Source: Marinomonas alcarazii
Lineage (GTDB): Bacteria > Pseudomonadota > Gammaproteobacteria > Pseudomonadales > Marinomonadaceae
Reading direction: 5' to 3'
DNA length: 64,000 nt
Assembly: GCF_003208215.1 (NCBI RefSeq)
Contig: NZ_QKLW01000001.1
Span: forward strand, 124,001-188,000
The translations under genes and the position numbers were made by a program. The first letter of the stretch is position 1; every line of letters begins with the position of its first letter. A model generated the notes under the pieces. That model did no database searches and had not been told where the DNA came from. It worked only from the letters and a program-made list of their open reading frames with translations. Shown here one piece after another: positions 9,143 to 18,467 of this stretch.

Positions 9143-10848
9143 GTTGTTAGGGATTTTGTCGCCTGATGCTGGGTCAAAAAAACTTGTCCACTTAGGTTTT
9201 TGATTAAACTTGAGCCTGTCAGTTTATCCATGACGGGGCCTTTGATCTCAGAGAAATGCAAGGTAACTCCCGCTGATTTTAATCTATCATCTATGGCTTC
9301 TAGGCTTGCCAATGCACTAGCATCAATCATATTAACGGCATTACACATAAGAATTAAATGCTTAATGTCGTTGTGCTGAGATACAAGGGTTAAGACATAG
9401 TCTTCTAGTACTCTTGCATTCGCAAAGAATAGATTTTCATCGATACGAACGGTTATAACGCTTGGTGTTGTTTCTACATCAAAGCGCTTAACGTTACGAA
9501 AATGCTCTGTTCCCGGAAGGCGACCGACTACAGCAATATGTGGGTGGCTGGTATGCCAAAGAAAAAACAGTAGCGACAAAGAAACGCCAACGATTATTCC
9601 TGTCTCCATACTGATAAAGAGTACAACAAAGAAAGTGGCCAATAGTCCCACGGCTTCCTGTTTAGAAAAATGATATAACCGAGTAAACTCTTTAAAATCG
9701 ATAAGTTGCAAAATAGAAGTGATGATACAGCTTGCTAATACGGCTGTTGGTAGGTAATAAAACAGCGGTGTTAAAAACAGCAGGGTAAAAAGCATGAGTA
9801 GCCCTGTTAATATCCCCGCCATTGGGGTTGTCGCCCCCGCACTAACGTTGACGACTGAGCGTGAAAAACCGCCTGTCACAGGAAACGAACCACTGAATGC
9901 CGCCCCTAAATTTGCTAAACCTAATCCGACAAGTTCTTGGTTTGGGTTGATATTTTGTTTGCGTTTTGCTGCAAAGGATTGGGCTACCGAAACAGAGCCG
10001 ACGAAGCCAACGATGCTTATTAAAAACGCCCCAGGTAGCAGATCAATCATATTGTCTAAGGTGAAATATTCGACAGGAATAATGGGTAAGTGGTTATTAA
10101 TATCTCCGACGATTTTGATGCCTAACGAATCGAGTGAGAAGGCGCCAACGCAGCTGGTGGTTGTTATAACTACAATGACCGGACCAGACTTGCCAAGCAT
10201 ATTAGATGTGCTCTCTGATAGGCCAAGTTTGCTTAACATAGGTGTTAGGTGGCGCTTGAATAGAAGTAAGGAAAAGATAGAGATAATGCTTAAAATCACG
10301 GTGGGGAGATTAATGTCATTAATATGCAAGATCATGCTTTTACCAAGCTCGATTAGGTTGTTGCCTTGAGCTTGAACACCTATTAAATGTTTGAACTGTC
10401 CAACAGCAATCAAGATGGCTGAGGCGCTAATGAAGCCAGAGATAACTGGGTGGCTGAGTAGGTTGGATAAAAAGCCCATTTTTAATAGGCTCATTAATAT
10501 CAAAAATATACCAGATAAAAACGCCAGCATTATTGCAATGGCTACATAATGCTCGCTTCCAGCTATGGCGAATGGTGCCAGTATCGTTGCTGTCATCATG
10601 GATGTTATGGCGACAGGGCCAACGGCGAGAGTGCGGCTAGTACCGAATAAGGAATACAAAATAGAAGGGATGATGCCTGCGTATAAACCCACTACAGCGG
10701 GCAGCCCTGCTAACAAGGCATAACCCATACTTTGTGGAATCAAAAGTATAGTGGCAATAAAGCTGGCCATGGTATCGGCTTGTAGCTTGTCTCTTGAATA
10801 TTCTTTGATCCAAGCCATTGCAGGTAAGTATTTTTCAAGCTTATTCAT
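9136..10848 (-). CDS. SulP-family anion transporter with STAS domain
   Basis: A 570-residue inner-membrane transporter. The N-terminal part carries the SulP signature region (DTMASFIATILLIPQSMGYALLAGLP...GLYAG) and a dozen or so hydrophobic segments to about residue 435. The C-terminus (about 455-560) is a cytoplasmic STAS domain with the LILMCNAVNMIDASALASLE core. Members carry sulfate, bicarbonate or dicarboxylates; the substrate cannot be told from sequence. No carbonic anhydrase or cys genes adjoin it. It is transcribed divergently from uvrB. Confidence 0.88.
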   Translation of the reverse strand: MNKLEKYLPAMAWIKEYSRDKLQADTMASFIATILLIPQSMGYALLAGLPAVVGLYAGIIPSILYSLFGTSRTLAVGPVAITSMMTATILAPFAIAGSEHYVAIAIMLAFLSGIFLILMSLLKMGFLSNLLSHPVISGFISASAILIAVGQFKHLIGVQAQGNNLIELGKSMILHINDINLPTVILSIISIFSLLLFKRHLTPMLSKLGLSESTSNMLGKSGPVIVVITTTSCVGAFSLDSLGIKIVGDINNHLPIIPVEYFTLDNMIDLLPGAFLISIVGFVGSVSVAQSFAAKRKQNINPNQELVGLGLANLGAAFSGSFPVTGGFSRSVVNVSAGATTPMAGILTGLLMLFTLLFLTPLFYYLPTAVLASCIITSILQLIDFKEFTRLYHFSKQEAVGLLATFFVVLFISMETGIIVGVSLSLLFFLWHTSHPHIAVVGRLPGTEHFRNVKRFDVETTPSVITVRIDENLFFANARVLEDYVLTLVSQHNDIKHLILMCNAVNMIDASALASLEAIDDRLKSAGVTLHFSEIKGPVMDKLTGSSLIKNLSGQVFLTQHQATKSLTTK

Positions 10849-11099
10849 GAGGCGTTCTCAGGATAGATGCAGAAAAAGGCGTCATAAGAATACAAGAATC
10901 CATCTGGTGTCTATTAGGAATATGAATATTTCCTTATGTTATATATGGTGGCTTTGATGGTAAAGACGAATCTCTGTTGTTTTCTTTTTTTATGTTCTTT
11001 TTTGTTTTAAAGGAATAAGAATAAAGGCGTAAACATCGGACGCCTTAAGCAAAATTTGTTAATCTATTGCGTCGATTGTAAAGCTTAGGGAAAATATCC

Positions 11100-13124
11100 G
11101 TGTCGCAAGAGTTTCAAGTTGTTTCATCTTATTCACCTGCAGGCGACCAGCCAAAAGCCATCGAAAAACTTGTGAGTGGCGTAGAAGCTGGTTTAGCACA
11201 TCAAACACTGCTTGGTGTTACAGGTTCAGGTAAAACCTACACCATTGCCAATGTGATTTCTCAAGTGAAGCGCCCAACCATTGTAATGGCGCATAACAAA
11301 ACCTTGGCGGCACAGCTTTATGGCGAATTTAAAGAGTTCTTCCCCAATAATGCCGTAGAGTATTTTGTTTCCTACTACGATTATTACCAGCCAGAAGCCT
11401 ACGTTGCTGCATCTGATACTTTTATTGAGAAAGACGCGTCCGTCAACGAGCACATAGAGCAAATGCGTTTGTCTGCGACCAAGGCTTTGTTAGAACGCGA
11501 TGACGTTATTATTGTTGCTACTGTTTCGGCGATTTATGGCTTGGGTGATCCGCAATCCTATTTAAAAATGATGTTGCACCTTGATCGTGGCGATCGTATT
11601 GATCAACGAGATGTGCTGCGTCGTTTGGCCGAGCTGCAATACAGCCGCAACGATTTGGTTTTAGAACGTGGTAATTTCCGAGTGCGTGGCGATGTGATTG
11701 AAGTCTTTCCTGCTGACTCGGAAGACACCGCAATCCGTATCGAATTGTTCGATGACGAAATTGAAGCTTTGTCGATGATCGACCCTCTGACGAACAAAAC
11801 CATTCGCAAAGTTCCACGAGTCACTATATATCCGAAAACGCACTATGTGACGCCAAAAGAAACCGTACAAGCGGCTATTGAGCGTATTAAAGTGGAGTTG
11901 GATCAGCGCCTTGAACAGCTTAAATCTCTAAATAAATTAGTGGAAATGCAACGCCTTGATCAGCGTACGCGATACGATTTAGAAATGATGCAAGAGCTGG
12001 GCTACTGCAACGGCATAGAAAACTATTCCCGTTATTTATCGGGTAGGGAAGAGGGCGCGCCACCGCCAACGTTATTTGATTATCTGCCAGCCAATGCTTT
12101 GCTTGTTATTGATGAATCCCATGTAACCGTGTCGCAAATTGGCGCCATGTATAAAGGGGACCGATCTCGTAAAGAAAACCTTGTTGAATATGGCTTCCGT
12201 TTGCCTTCGGCCCTTGATAATCGTCCTATGCGTTTTGAAGAGTGGGAACAAATTAAACCACAGACGATCTTTGTGTCGGCTACACCAGGAAAATACGAAG
12301 AAGAGCATCAGGACTGGATTGTTGAGCAGATTGTTCGCCCGACTGGCTTGATAGACCCTATTTTAGAGGTGCGTCCTGTCGCCACTCAGGTGGATGATTT
12401 ATTGTCTGAGATAAACTTACGACTGCCTGCCGGTGAGCGAGTATTGGTGACGACGCTGACGAAACGAATGGCGGAAGATTTAAGTGATTACTTGAGCGAT
12501 CACGGCATTCGCGTACGTTATCTTCATTCTGATATCGATACTGTTGAACGTGTCGAGATCATTCGAGATCTGCGTCTTGGCGAGTTTGATGTTTTGGTCG
12601 GCATCAACTTGTTACGAGAAGGTTTGGATATACCAGAAGTGAGCCTAGTCGCGATCCTTGATGCCGATAAAGAAGGCTTCTTACGCTCGGAAAAATCACT
12701 GATTCAAACCATTGGTCGTGCGGCTCGTAACGTTAACGGTAAAGCTATTTTATACGCAGACCGAATTACCGGTTCCATGGAGCGTGCGATAAGTGAAACC
12801 GATCGTCGCCGTGAAAAACAAAAAGCCTACAACGAAGAACATGGTATTACGCCAACAGGTATTACCAAATCCGTTGAAGATATCATGGAAGGTGCCTACA
12901 ACCCAGGTGCAGGCAAACGCGGTAGCAAAACGAAGAAAGTGGCTGAGACGGCAAAAGATTACCAAGTGGAAAGCATGGAAGACGTGGCTCAAGTTCGTAA
13001 AGCCATGATTCAGCTACAAAAAGAAATGATTCAAGCATCTGAAGAGCTGAAATTTGAACTGGCAGCGGGTTATCGTGACCAGATTCGCCAGCTGCAGAAA
13101 AAGTTAAAAGACGTTGGTGAATAA
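11100..13124 (+). CDS. uvrB: Excinuclease ABC subunit B
   Basis: A 674-residue nucleotide excision repair helicase-like protein that loads damaged DNA for UvrC cutting. It shows Walker A GVTGSGKT (residues 39-46), the beta-hairpin around [12 protein letters not shown], the second-domain VIDESHVT, helicase motif V/VI ([17 protein letters not shown] and QTIGRAARN), and a C-terminal UVR domain (about 630-670). The start codon is GTG with AGGG ten bases upstream. No LexA-type CTG-N10-CAG box is visible ahead of it, so SOS control is not supported here. Confidence 0.96.
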   Translation: MSQEFQVVSSYSPAGDQPKAIEKLVSGVEAGLAHQTLLGVTGSGKTYTIANVISQVKRPTIVMAHNKTLAAQLYGEFKEFFPNNAVEYFVSYYDYYQPEAYVAASDTFIEKDASVNEHIEQMRLSATKALLERDDVIIVATVSAIYGLGDPQSYLKMMLHLDRGDRIDQRDVLRRLAELQYSRNDLVLERGNFRVRGDVIEVFPADSEDTAIRIELFDDEIEALSMIDPLTNKTIRKVPRVTIYPKTHYVTPKETVQAAIERIKVELDQRLEQLKSLNKLVEMQRLDQRTRYDLEMMQELGYCNGIENYSRYLSGREEGAPPPTLFDYLPANALLVIDESHVTVSQIGAMYKGDRSRKENLVEYGFRLPSALDNRPMRFEEWEQIKPQTIFVSATPGKYEEEHQDWIVEQIVRPTGLIDPILEVRPVATQVDDLLSEINLRLPAGERVLVTTLTKRMAEDLSDYLSDHGIRVRYLHSDIDTVERVEIIRDLRLGEFDVLVGINLLREGLDIPEVSLVAILDADKEGFLRSEKSLIQTIGRAARNVNGKAILYADRITGSMERAISETDRRREKQKAYNEEHGITPTGITKSVEDIMEGAYNPGAGKRGSKTKKVAETAKDYQVESMEDVAQVRKAMIQLQKEMIQASEELKFELAAGYRDQIRQLQKKLKDVGE

Positions 13125-13143
13125 TAGAATCGGAGAGAAAAAC

Positions 13144-13332
13144 GTGGCGATTACCTTAAGAAACTACAACATCATCCGAGTCATCGACAACGGTGTTATC
13201 GTCAACTGCACCGTGATTGAAATGTGCTACGACTACGCACTGGTTCGGTTTAAAGACAAAAAATACAAAGTGCCTTATGGCTTAATTGATGAAGTGATTG
13301 GTCACGAACTACTCGTTCCAGTTAGTGAATAA
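13144..13332 (+). CDS. Small conserved-looking protein downstream of uvrB
   Basis: A 62-residue acidic/aromatic protein with a GTG start at 13144, GGAGAG seven bases upstream and only 19 bases after uvrB, so it is probably co-transcribed. The sequence is rich in beta-type residues (ITLRNYNIIRVIDNGVIVNC...) and looks like a small single-domain beta barrel. I do not recognise the family. Codon use and the ribosome site make it a credible gene. A longer reading from 13114 would overlap uvrB and lacks a ribosome site. Confidence 0.6.
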   Translation: MAITLRNYNIIRVIDNGVIVNCTVIEMCYDYALVRFKDKKYKVPYGLIDEVIGHELLVPVSE

Positions 13333-13372
13333 CAGTTTTAAAACAAAGGCTTCAAAAAATATCAACGAGGGC

Positions 13373-13400
13373 TTGTCAAAAGCAAACCTCTGCGTATAAT
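13373..13400 (+). promoter_or_regulatory. Promoter of tRNA-Val
   Basis: A -35 element TTGTCA (13373-13378) and a consensus -10 TATAAT (13395-13400) are separated by 16 bases and sit 14 bases upstream of the mature tRNA. Confidence 0.75.
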
Positions 13401-13414
13401 AGCCAACACTTTTT

Positions 13415-13491
<77 letters not shown>

Positions 13492-13500
13492 AATTACGAA

Positions 13501-13542
13501 GCCTCGACAGTTAGTGGTCATTCACAACGTCGGGGCTTTTTT
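13501..13542 (+). terminator. Terminator of tRNA-Val
   Basis: GCCTCGAC pairs with GTCGGGGC (one wobble), followed by six T. The right half of this hairpin is also present at 45163-45178, as part of the long direct repeat. Confidence 0.8.
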
Positions 13543-13611
13543 GTATCTGAAAACGATAAAGCCTCTTCTGCTTATTTTACTGACCTCCCAAAAAACGATT
13601 TCCTAAAACGC

Positions 13612-13918
13612 TTAAACTCGAAAATCCTCATGAAGCCTTTGCCAATGTTGTCTTAGCTGTTGTTTGTGATCTTCATTCATTGGTAGGTCTTTTAGCGCGT
13701 TTGGCCAAAGGCTTCTGGCTTTTTCCATTACATCATCCAAATGCGGTTTGATCGCTCGCCATGGAATATCTGATTTGGTTGCCCAATGTTCAAAGTGTTT
13801 ATAAAGGAGGAAATGCTGTACTAGATTGATAGCTTTCAGCAAAATGAAGAAGATTACGCCCATTTTTTGCTTGCCAAATACCCCACTAGATGACCATGCA
13901 ACGTCAACTTAAGAACAC
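13612..13918 (-). pseudogene. hipA remnant, left copy
   Basis: Remnant of a HipA-type Ser/Thr kinase toxin. After the hipB stop, the minus strand encodes a HipA-like N-terminus (KLTLHGHLVGYLASKK, up to a stop near 13854), then, in another frame, a C-terminal piece of about 75 residues ending LPMNEDHKQQLRQHWQRLHEDFRV, the usual HipA tail. The whole kinase core (about 300 residues) is gone. The right copy shows the same junction, so the deletion came before the duplication. The HipA assignment rests on these two short ends and on the hipB neighbour. Confidence 0.6.
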
Positions 13919-14226
13919 TAATTTCCGTTGTCATCTTCGTCTACATCTTTGTCTTCTAGTAGTCCTTTCCATGGATCATCCGATAGCTTTTTTGGTCATC
14001 CCTTTCAAGTACGGCCAAAACGGCTGTGAGCTTTTCTTTTGGGATTAGCATGATGTCGCTGTTTAGGTCTTTGGCAATCAGTTCAAGCGTATCGAGTCTT
14101 GGATTGCCTTTTACTTCAAGTCGTTGGTAATTGCTGCCTAGTAATACCAACACGCATTACCATGTCATTCTGTTTGAGTTTCAGTGCTAAACGGCGGTGT
14201 TTGATTTGCTGTAGTAGATTTATCAT
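13918..14226 (-). pseudogene. hipB-like antitoxin pseudogene, left copy
   Basis: An XRE-type helix-turn-helix gene that begins MINLLQQIKHRRLALKLKQ at 14226. Compared with the intact right copy it has a one-base insertion at the Gln-Tyr of RQQYQRLE, giving an early TGA, and an internal loss of about 70 bases before the SDDPWKGLLED tail. It therefore cannot make full-length antitoxin. Confidence 0.7.
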
Positions 14227-14374
14227 AAGGAAACTAATAAGTTGCTTTTTATAGAATAGAAATATATTAGTTTCTATTTTCATGTAAGGTAACTTAAGAG
14301 TTTCTTTTTCCGATATCTACAAGTGCGGAAATATGAGGAAGTATTTTTAGTCTATGGGGTTCCTGAACAGCAGG

Positions 14375-14826
14375 TTAAACGAACTCCCCTAGATCTACTT
14401 TTCGTAAGATGTGCCTTACCAACTCGCGTCCAGCGTGAGTATCAAGTATCTTCGCCGGTACTTCTCCACCTAGGGGCAGGAATAGATGAGTGAATCCATT
14501 CTTTTGCCAAATCTGCTGATTCATAGAGATTTACTACTTGTATATACACGTAATGTATCAATTAGGCTGTCAGAAATAGCAGAAGAAAGTCGTTTAACAC
14601 GATAGCTTTTGCTTACACTTGAAGCACTCTTTCCTTTCGCGTGAGCAATCAGCTCTTTTTCACCTGTTAACTTAATGATCGCTTGCAAATTTTCTCCACT
14701 AACACCGGATCTAACAATAGAAAGGTAATCTGTTGAAGACATGATATTAAACCCTGGAAAAAGGCTATTAATAAGGTCAAGTTGTGATTGAAGTTCTAGC
14801 GTTTTCATTTTGAGCTCCAAAATCAT
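14375..14826 (-). pseudogene. Frameshifted Xre/MbcA/ParS-type antitoxin
   Basis: The first 101 codons (MILELKMKTLELQSQLDLIN...) give an N-terminal domain ending at a TGA near 14521. Just beyond, another frame continues with SADLAKEWIHSSIPA and then a third with LGGEVPAKILDTHAGRELV...LGEFV, which is the characteristic C-terminus of ParS/MbcA antitoxins that pair with RES-domain toxins. At least two frame changes are needed, so the gene is broken. No RES toxin gene follows; the repeat block begins 20 bases downstream. Confidence 0.65.
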
Positions 14827-14888
14827 AGTCCCTTTTTGCTAAGTTTAGGCCGTATTAGAACAGACAGACATATATATAGGTTCTGTGT

Positions 14889-15989
14889 TTACTGAACGAG
14901 TAAATATCGCGTACTGCGTCCACCTGATTCAGATCTGACCAAACAACCTTGTTCAACTAACGTCGCTAAATGACGTGTTGCTGTCGGTTTACTGACTTTG
15001 GCAACTTTATGATATTGAGTCGTGTTAATACCCTGTTCAAAGTCCCCATCGAGCATGCGATTCAAGACTTTGACCTGCTCCGACGTTAGCTTTGTTTGGT
15101 CGATTTTTTGCCAGTAGTTTGATTTGAAAATGGTCTGATCTATTTCTCTTAGCACGTCATTAAAGGTTTCGTTTAGCGTGTTAAGAAACCACGCTAACCA
15201 TGCTGTGATGTTTACGCTACCCTTCTGCGTCTGTTCAAGTGTTTCATAGTAGCTTTTACGCTTTGCCGATATGCTCACTGACATAGCGTAAAATCGAACC
15301 GATTGGCTTTCAGCTTGAGCTAATGCTAAGTCTGTAAGCAATCGAGTTATACGACCGTTTCCATCATCTAGTGGGTGTATAGTGACAAACCAAATATGAG
15401 TGATGGCGGCTCTTAATAATGGATCTAATGATCCTTCTTTTATTGATTCATTAAACCATCGGATAAAATGCTCTAATTCTTTATCAAGCACTTCTCGTGG
15501 AGGGGCTTCAAAGTGAACGGTAGGTCGATCAATTCGACCAGAAACCACCTGCATGGGTTCACTTCCTCGTAACTGGCCACCTATGATAGGGCTGAGCATG
15601 GTATAGCCTTTAGGAAATAGTTTTTCATGCCAATGTAGAATTCTCTTTAAACTCAGTTTTGAATCAAGGTTCTCAATGGCATCGACCATTATCTCAGCGA
15701 TACCATCGGTTTGTTCAGTAGTAGGAAACGAGTTTTCTTCTGTCAAACCGAGTTTATTGGCTAGTGAGGAGCGTACTGAAAAGGCATTCAGTTTCTCACC
15801 TTCAATGGCGCTTGAGTTTATAATGTTAGCCAAAAGTGTATCGAGCATGTTTTGCTTTGCATCGTGAGATTGACTGGCCATCTTACCTAATAGTATTCCT
15901 TGGTTAAGGCGAGCTTCTCTTAACATGGGTTCTATAGTGTTTTTATCCCATGTAAAGTGAGGCCAATTTTCTTGCTGCCATATCCACAT
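14889..15989 (-). CDS. Fic-domain protein (AMP transferase type)
   Basis: A 366-residue Fic-family protein. The N-terminus carries the self-inhibitory motif SSAIEGE (residues 59-65; Ser/Thr-x-x-x-Glu-Gly type), the core has the active loop HPLDDGNGRITR (205-216; the usual Phe after HP is Leu here), and the C-terminus (about 305-366) is a winged-helix DNA-binding domain (KVSKPTATRHLATLVEQG). Fic enzymes usually transfer AMP to target proteins. The built-in inhibitory helix and fused winged helix mark the self-regulated chromosomal type rather than a plasmid toxin. The gene is intact, unlike its neighbours. Confidence 0.85.
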   Translation of the reverse strand: MWIWQQENWPHFTWDKNTIEPMLREARLNQGILLGKMASQSHDAKQNMLDTLLANIINSSAIEGEKLNAFSVRSSLANKLGLTEENSFPTTEQTDGIAEIMVDAIENLDSKLSLKRILHWHEKLFPKGYTMLSPIIGGQLRGSEPMQVVSGRIDRPTVHFEAPPREVLDKELEHFIRWFNESIKEGSLDPLLRAAITHIWFVTIHPLDDGNGRITRLLTDLALAQAESQSVRFYAMSVSISAKRKSYYETLEQTQKGSVNITAWLAWFLNTLNETFNDVLREIDQTIFKSNYWQKIDQTKLTSEQVKVLNRMLDGDFEQGINTTQYHKVAKVSKPTATRHLATLVEQGCLVRSESGGRSTRYLLVQ

Positions 15990-16019
15990 AACATCCTCTA
16001 TGATTTGAATAATATGATT

Positions 16020-17130
16020 AATCTACTCACACTTTAGTGTGAATATTGTAGTTAATCAAATCAAAATTTAAGTTGAATGGTGTCGGTAATCACATCATAG
16101 ACGTTCTGAAGAGTGATTAAATGGAAGTAGCTATAAAGGAATATTGAGCGTGAATAGAATGGTGGTCTTGAGCAAATGCTGGGAAGTCCAGTTACAGATC
16201 TCAAAGATAACAACGTTCCATATGTTTGGTTGTACGAGTGGTGTCGAAAAGCCTGACCCAGGAGCATGAGAAAAAGTTAGCAAAGCAAACGGAAGAGCTT
16301 AGATTGCATCGAATTCGTAGTGCTTACAACGCCGCCTTAACGATCGAAAAAGAAAAAATATACGATTGCCTGCGCTAGAACAAAAATTTATTTATGAAGC
16401 AGATGGTTATCGTTTTGAAAAATAGAGAGCTTGGTTTTATGTTTGATGCGCCAGACATAACTGGTTGGCACCTGAAGCTACTTGGACGCTTTGGTGATTG
16501 ACGTGTATGAAGTTGAGAGTGTCCGCACACTACTAAAAAGTAGTGTTGGAAATGTCGAGTTTGATCACCCTAAATTTAAGGAAAAGCCTCCCAGTGATAA
16601 AAAGCCTATTAAATAGGTGAAGGGGGAAACGCCACCTGTGGATATAGATCCGGAACTTGATACGGGTGAAGTCTTGAACCAACAAACGTTATTTTTTCTG
16701 ATTCGGGTTCAGTTGGGTTCATCGGTTACCCTGACCCTTATCATAGGTCGTGTTTGTGCCGTTAGAACAATTGTTAGTATTCTGTTGTTTTGCGGTGATG
16801 TTTTGTTAGACATAATGAGCTCCAAAATTTATTTATCTAAAACTGATACCTTCATGCTTGAGGGCTACTAAAGTATGTAAAAATTGCCTTTGTCGCGAAA
16901 TGAAAAGTAACGTCTCCTCCCTAGAAAGCTGGATCCATACCAATTGAAATAGCACAGATAGATACAGACATTAGAAACAGGAGACCTGTATTGGTGAATG
17001 TAGCGGTGATCAGTACAGTAGTGTCGCAACCGCGTATGAAGTCACTGATTCAGGTCTTAGATAACCTTTTTAACTTTTATATCTTTTGTTTTGTATGGTT
17101 TTATTTTTCATTGTTTAATCGCGCTTTTTT
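16020..17130. other. Degenerate region without intact genes
   Basis: No reading frame here has a ribosome site, sensible composition or a recognised family. A plus-strand frame can be followed in pieces with stops: EHEKKLAKQTEELRLHRIRSA near 16264, DITGWHLKLLGRFGD near 16457, and ESVRTLLKSSVGNVEFDHPK near 16513. These look like decayed coding sequence, possibly of a mobile element, but I could not identify the parent protein. Confidence 0.5.
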
Positions 17131-17137
17131 ATCTATT

Positions 17138-17182
17138 GAAATAAATATTCCATGATGTCATCATGTTTGGAATGAAAATATT
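17138..17182 (+). promoter_or_regulatory. Pair of IolR-type operator half-matches
   Basis: GAAATAAATATTCC (17138-17151) and GGAATGAAAATATT (17169-17182) flank ATGATGTCATCATG. Each is a degenerate match to the GGAA-N6-TTCC motif described for IolR, and the paired layout repeats that at 37673-37716. They precede the dehydrogenase-iolB unit. Confidence 0.6.
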
Positions 17183-17242
17183 AAAATCTGTATATTAATG
17201 ATTTACTTAGTTTGGTGTAATTAATACAGCAGGATATGAGGT

Positions 17243-18412
17243 ATGGTTGAAACAATAAAAAAAATGCGTGTTGGCTTGGTTGGCTCAGGCTATATGGGAA
17301 AAGCTCATGCCATTGCCTACCGAAATGCGATGGCAGCTTTTGGTATTCAACAAAGCCAATTACATTGTGAGATGTTAGCTGACGCGACGCCTGAATTAGC
17401 TAAAATGAAAGCCTTGGAATTGGGTTTTAATCGCTCTACAGGGGATTGGAAAAGTCTAATTAACGATCCGGTTATTGATGTAGTCGATATCTGTGCTCCG
17501 AATTTTCTACATAAAGAAATCGCAATGGCTGCCATTGCAGTAGGTAAACATGTTTATAGCGAAAAACCGCTAGCACTAAATGCTTCCGATGCGAAAGAAA
17601 TGACTGAGGCTGCTGAACGAGCAGGAGTAAAAACACTGGTTGGTTTTAATTACATCAAGAATCCAACCGTGCAATTTGCTAAGCAGCTCATCGATCGTGG
17701 TGATATTGGTGACGTGGTACATTTTCGAGGTGTATTTAATGAAGACTATCTTGCTGACGCAAATCTACCCTTTAGTTGGCGTTTGCAAAAACAGTTTGCC
17801 GGAACAGGAGCGCTGAACGATTTAGCGTCTCATTTAGTGCAACTGGCGACTCATTTGGTCGCTCCAATCACGTCATTATGTGCCGATCTTAAAGTGGTGC
17901 ATCAACAGCGTCCTTTAGTTCAAACTTCAAGTGGTTCTAAAGCCAGCGCTGGCGAAGTTGAAAACGATGATCAAGCTCATATGATGGTGCGCTTTGCCAA
18001 TGGTGCGCAAGGCACATTAGAAGCGTCTCGCATTGCATGGGGAAGAAAAAATGGTTTGTTTTTTGAAATCACAGGCACCAAAGGAAGCTTGATTTTCGAT
18101 CAAGAAACCTTGTCTGAATTGTCTTTGTATGTCGCCGAAGGAAACCCACAAACTCAAGGCTTTAAGCGAATTTTAGTTGGGCCTGAGCATCCTGATTATC
18201 AAGCATTTTGTGTTTCAGCTGGTCATGGCTTGGGTTTCAATGACATGAAAGCGGTTGAGATTCGAGACTTATTCCAAGGGGTTGTTCATGGCGCTCCTTT
18301 ATGGCCGGATTTTCGAGCAGCAGCTCAGGTTAATGTCATTCTCGATAGTGTAGTGGAATCCCACGAAAAAAGAGCATGGGTTGAGGTAGAGCAATACGAT
18401 GTGAGTCGATAG
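17243..18412 (+). CDS. Gfo/Idh/MocA-family inositol dehydrogenase-like oxidoreductase
   Basis: A 389-residue NAD(P)-dependent oxidoreductase. The N-terminal Rossmann fold has GLVGSGYMGKAHA; then come the conserved VYSEKPLA strand with the substrate-contacting Lys and the C-terminal alpha/beta domain with GTGALNDLASHLVQLA carrying the catalytic Asp/His. Relatives oxidise myo-, scyllo- or chiro-inositol or related keto-sugars. It is 46 residues longer than the IolG at 34502, so it probably acts on a different inositol isomer or derivative. It lies 55 bases ahead of iolB and behind IolR-type operator matches, which supports an inositol role; the exact substrate is unknown. Confidence 0.8.
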   Translation: MVETIKKMRVGLVGSGYMGKAHAIAYRNAMAAFGIQQSQLHCEMLADATPELAKMKALELGFNRSTGDWKSLINDPVIDVVDICAPNFLHKEIAMAAIAVGKHVYSEKPLALNASDAKEMTEAAERAGVKTLVGFNYIKNPTVQFAKQLIDRGDIGDVVHFRGVFNEDYLADANLPFSWRLQKQFAGTGALNDLASHLVQLATHLVAPITSLCADLKVVHQQRPLVQTSSGSKASAGEVENDDQAHMMVRFANGAQGTLEASRIAWGRKNGLFFEITGTKGSLIFDQETLSELSLYVAEGNPQTQGFKRILVGPEHPDYQAFCVSAGHGLGFNDMKAVEIRDLFQGVVHGAPLWPDFRAAAQVNVILDSVVESHEKRAWVEVEQYDVSR

Positions 18413-18467
18413 CACTTTTGTCGACTGGAAAAATGTTCTCGATAAAATAACTACGATAGAGGTTTGT

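Larger units (their letters stand above)
13509..14355. repeat. Left copy of a 0.85-kb direct repeat (hipBA remnant block)
   Basis: This stretch matches 45145-46012 in the same orientation along its whole length, with point differences and small indels. It runs from AGTTAGTG inside the tRNA-Val terminator, through a decayed hipA and hipB on the minus strand, to the TATTTTTAG beyond the hipB promoter. The two copies lie 31.6 kb apart and bracket the inositol region. Divergence shows the duplication is not recent. Confidence 0.8.

Noticed and set aside
10849..11099. SOS (LexA) operator before uvrB
   Set aside because: No CTG-N10-CAG arrangement close to the usual LexA consensus is visible; the AGGAA...TTCCT palindrome at about 10916-10934 has a nine-base centre and does not fit the IolR-type motif either.
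13956..14153. 65-codon open frame on the minus strand
   Set aside because: It is the middle of the frameshifted left hipB copy and starts inside the former helix-turn-helix.
16617..16871. 84-codon plus-strand open frame
   Set aside because: No convincing ribosome site or family, in a region full of broken frames.
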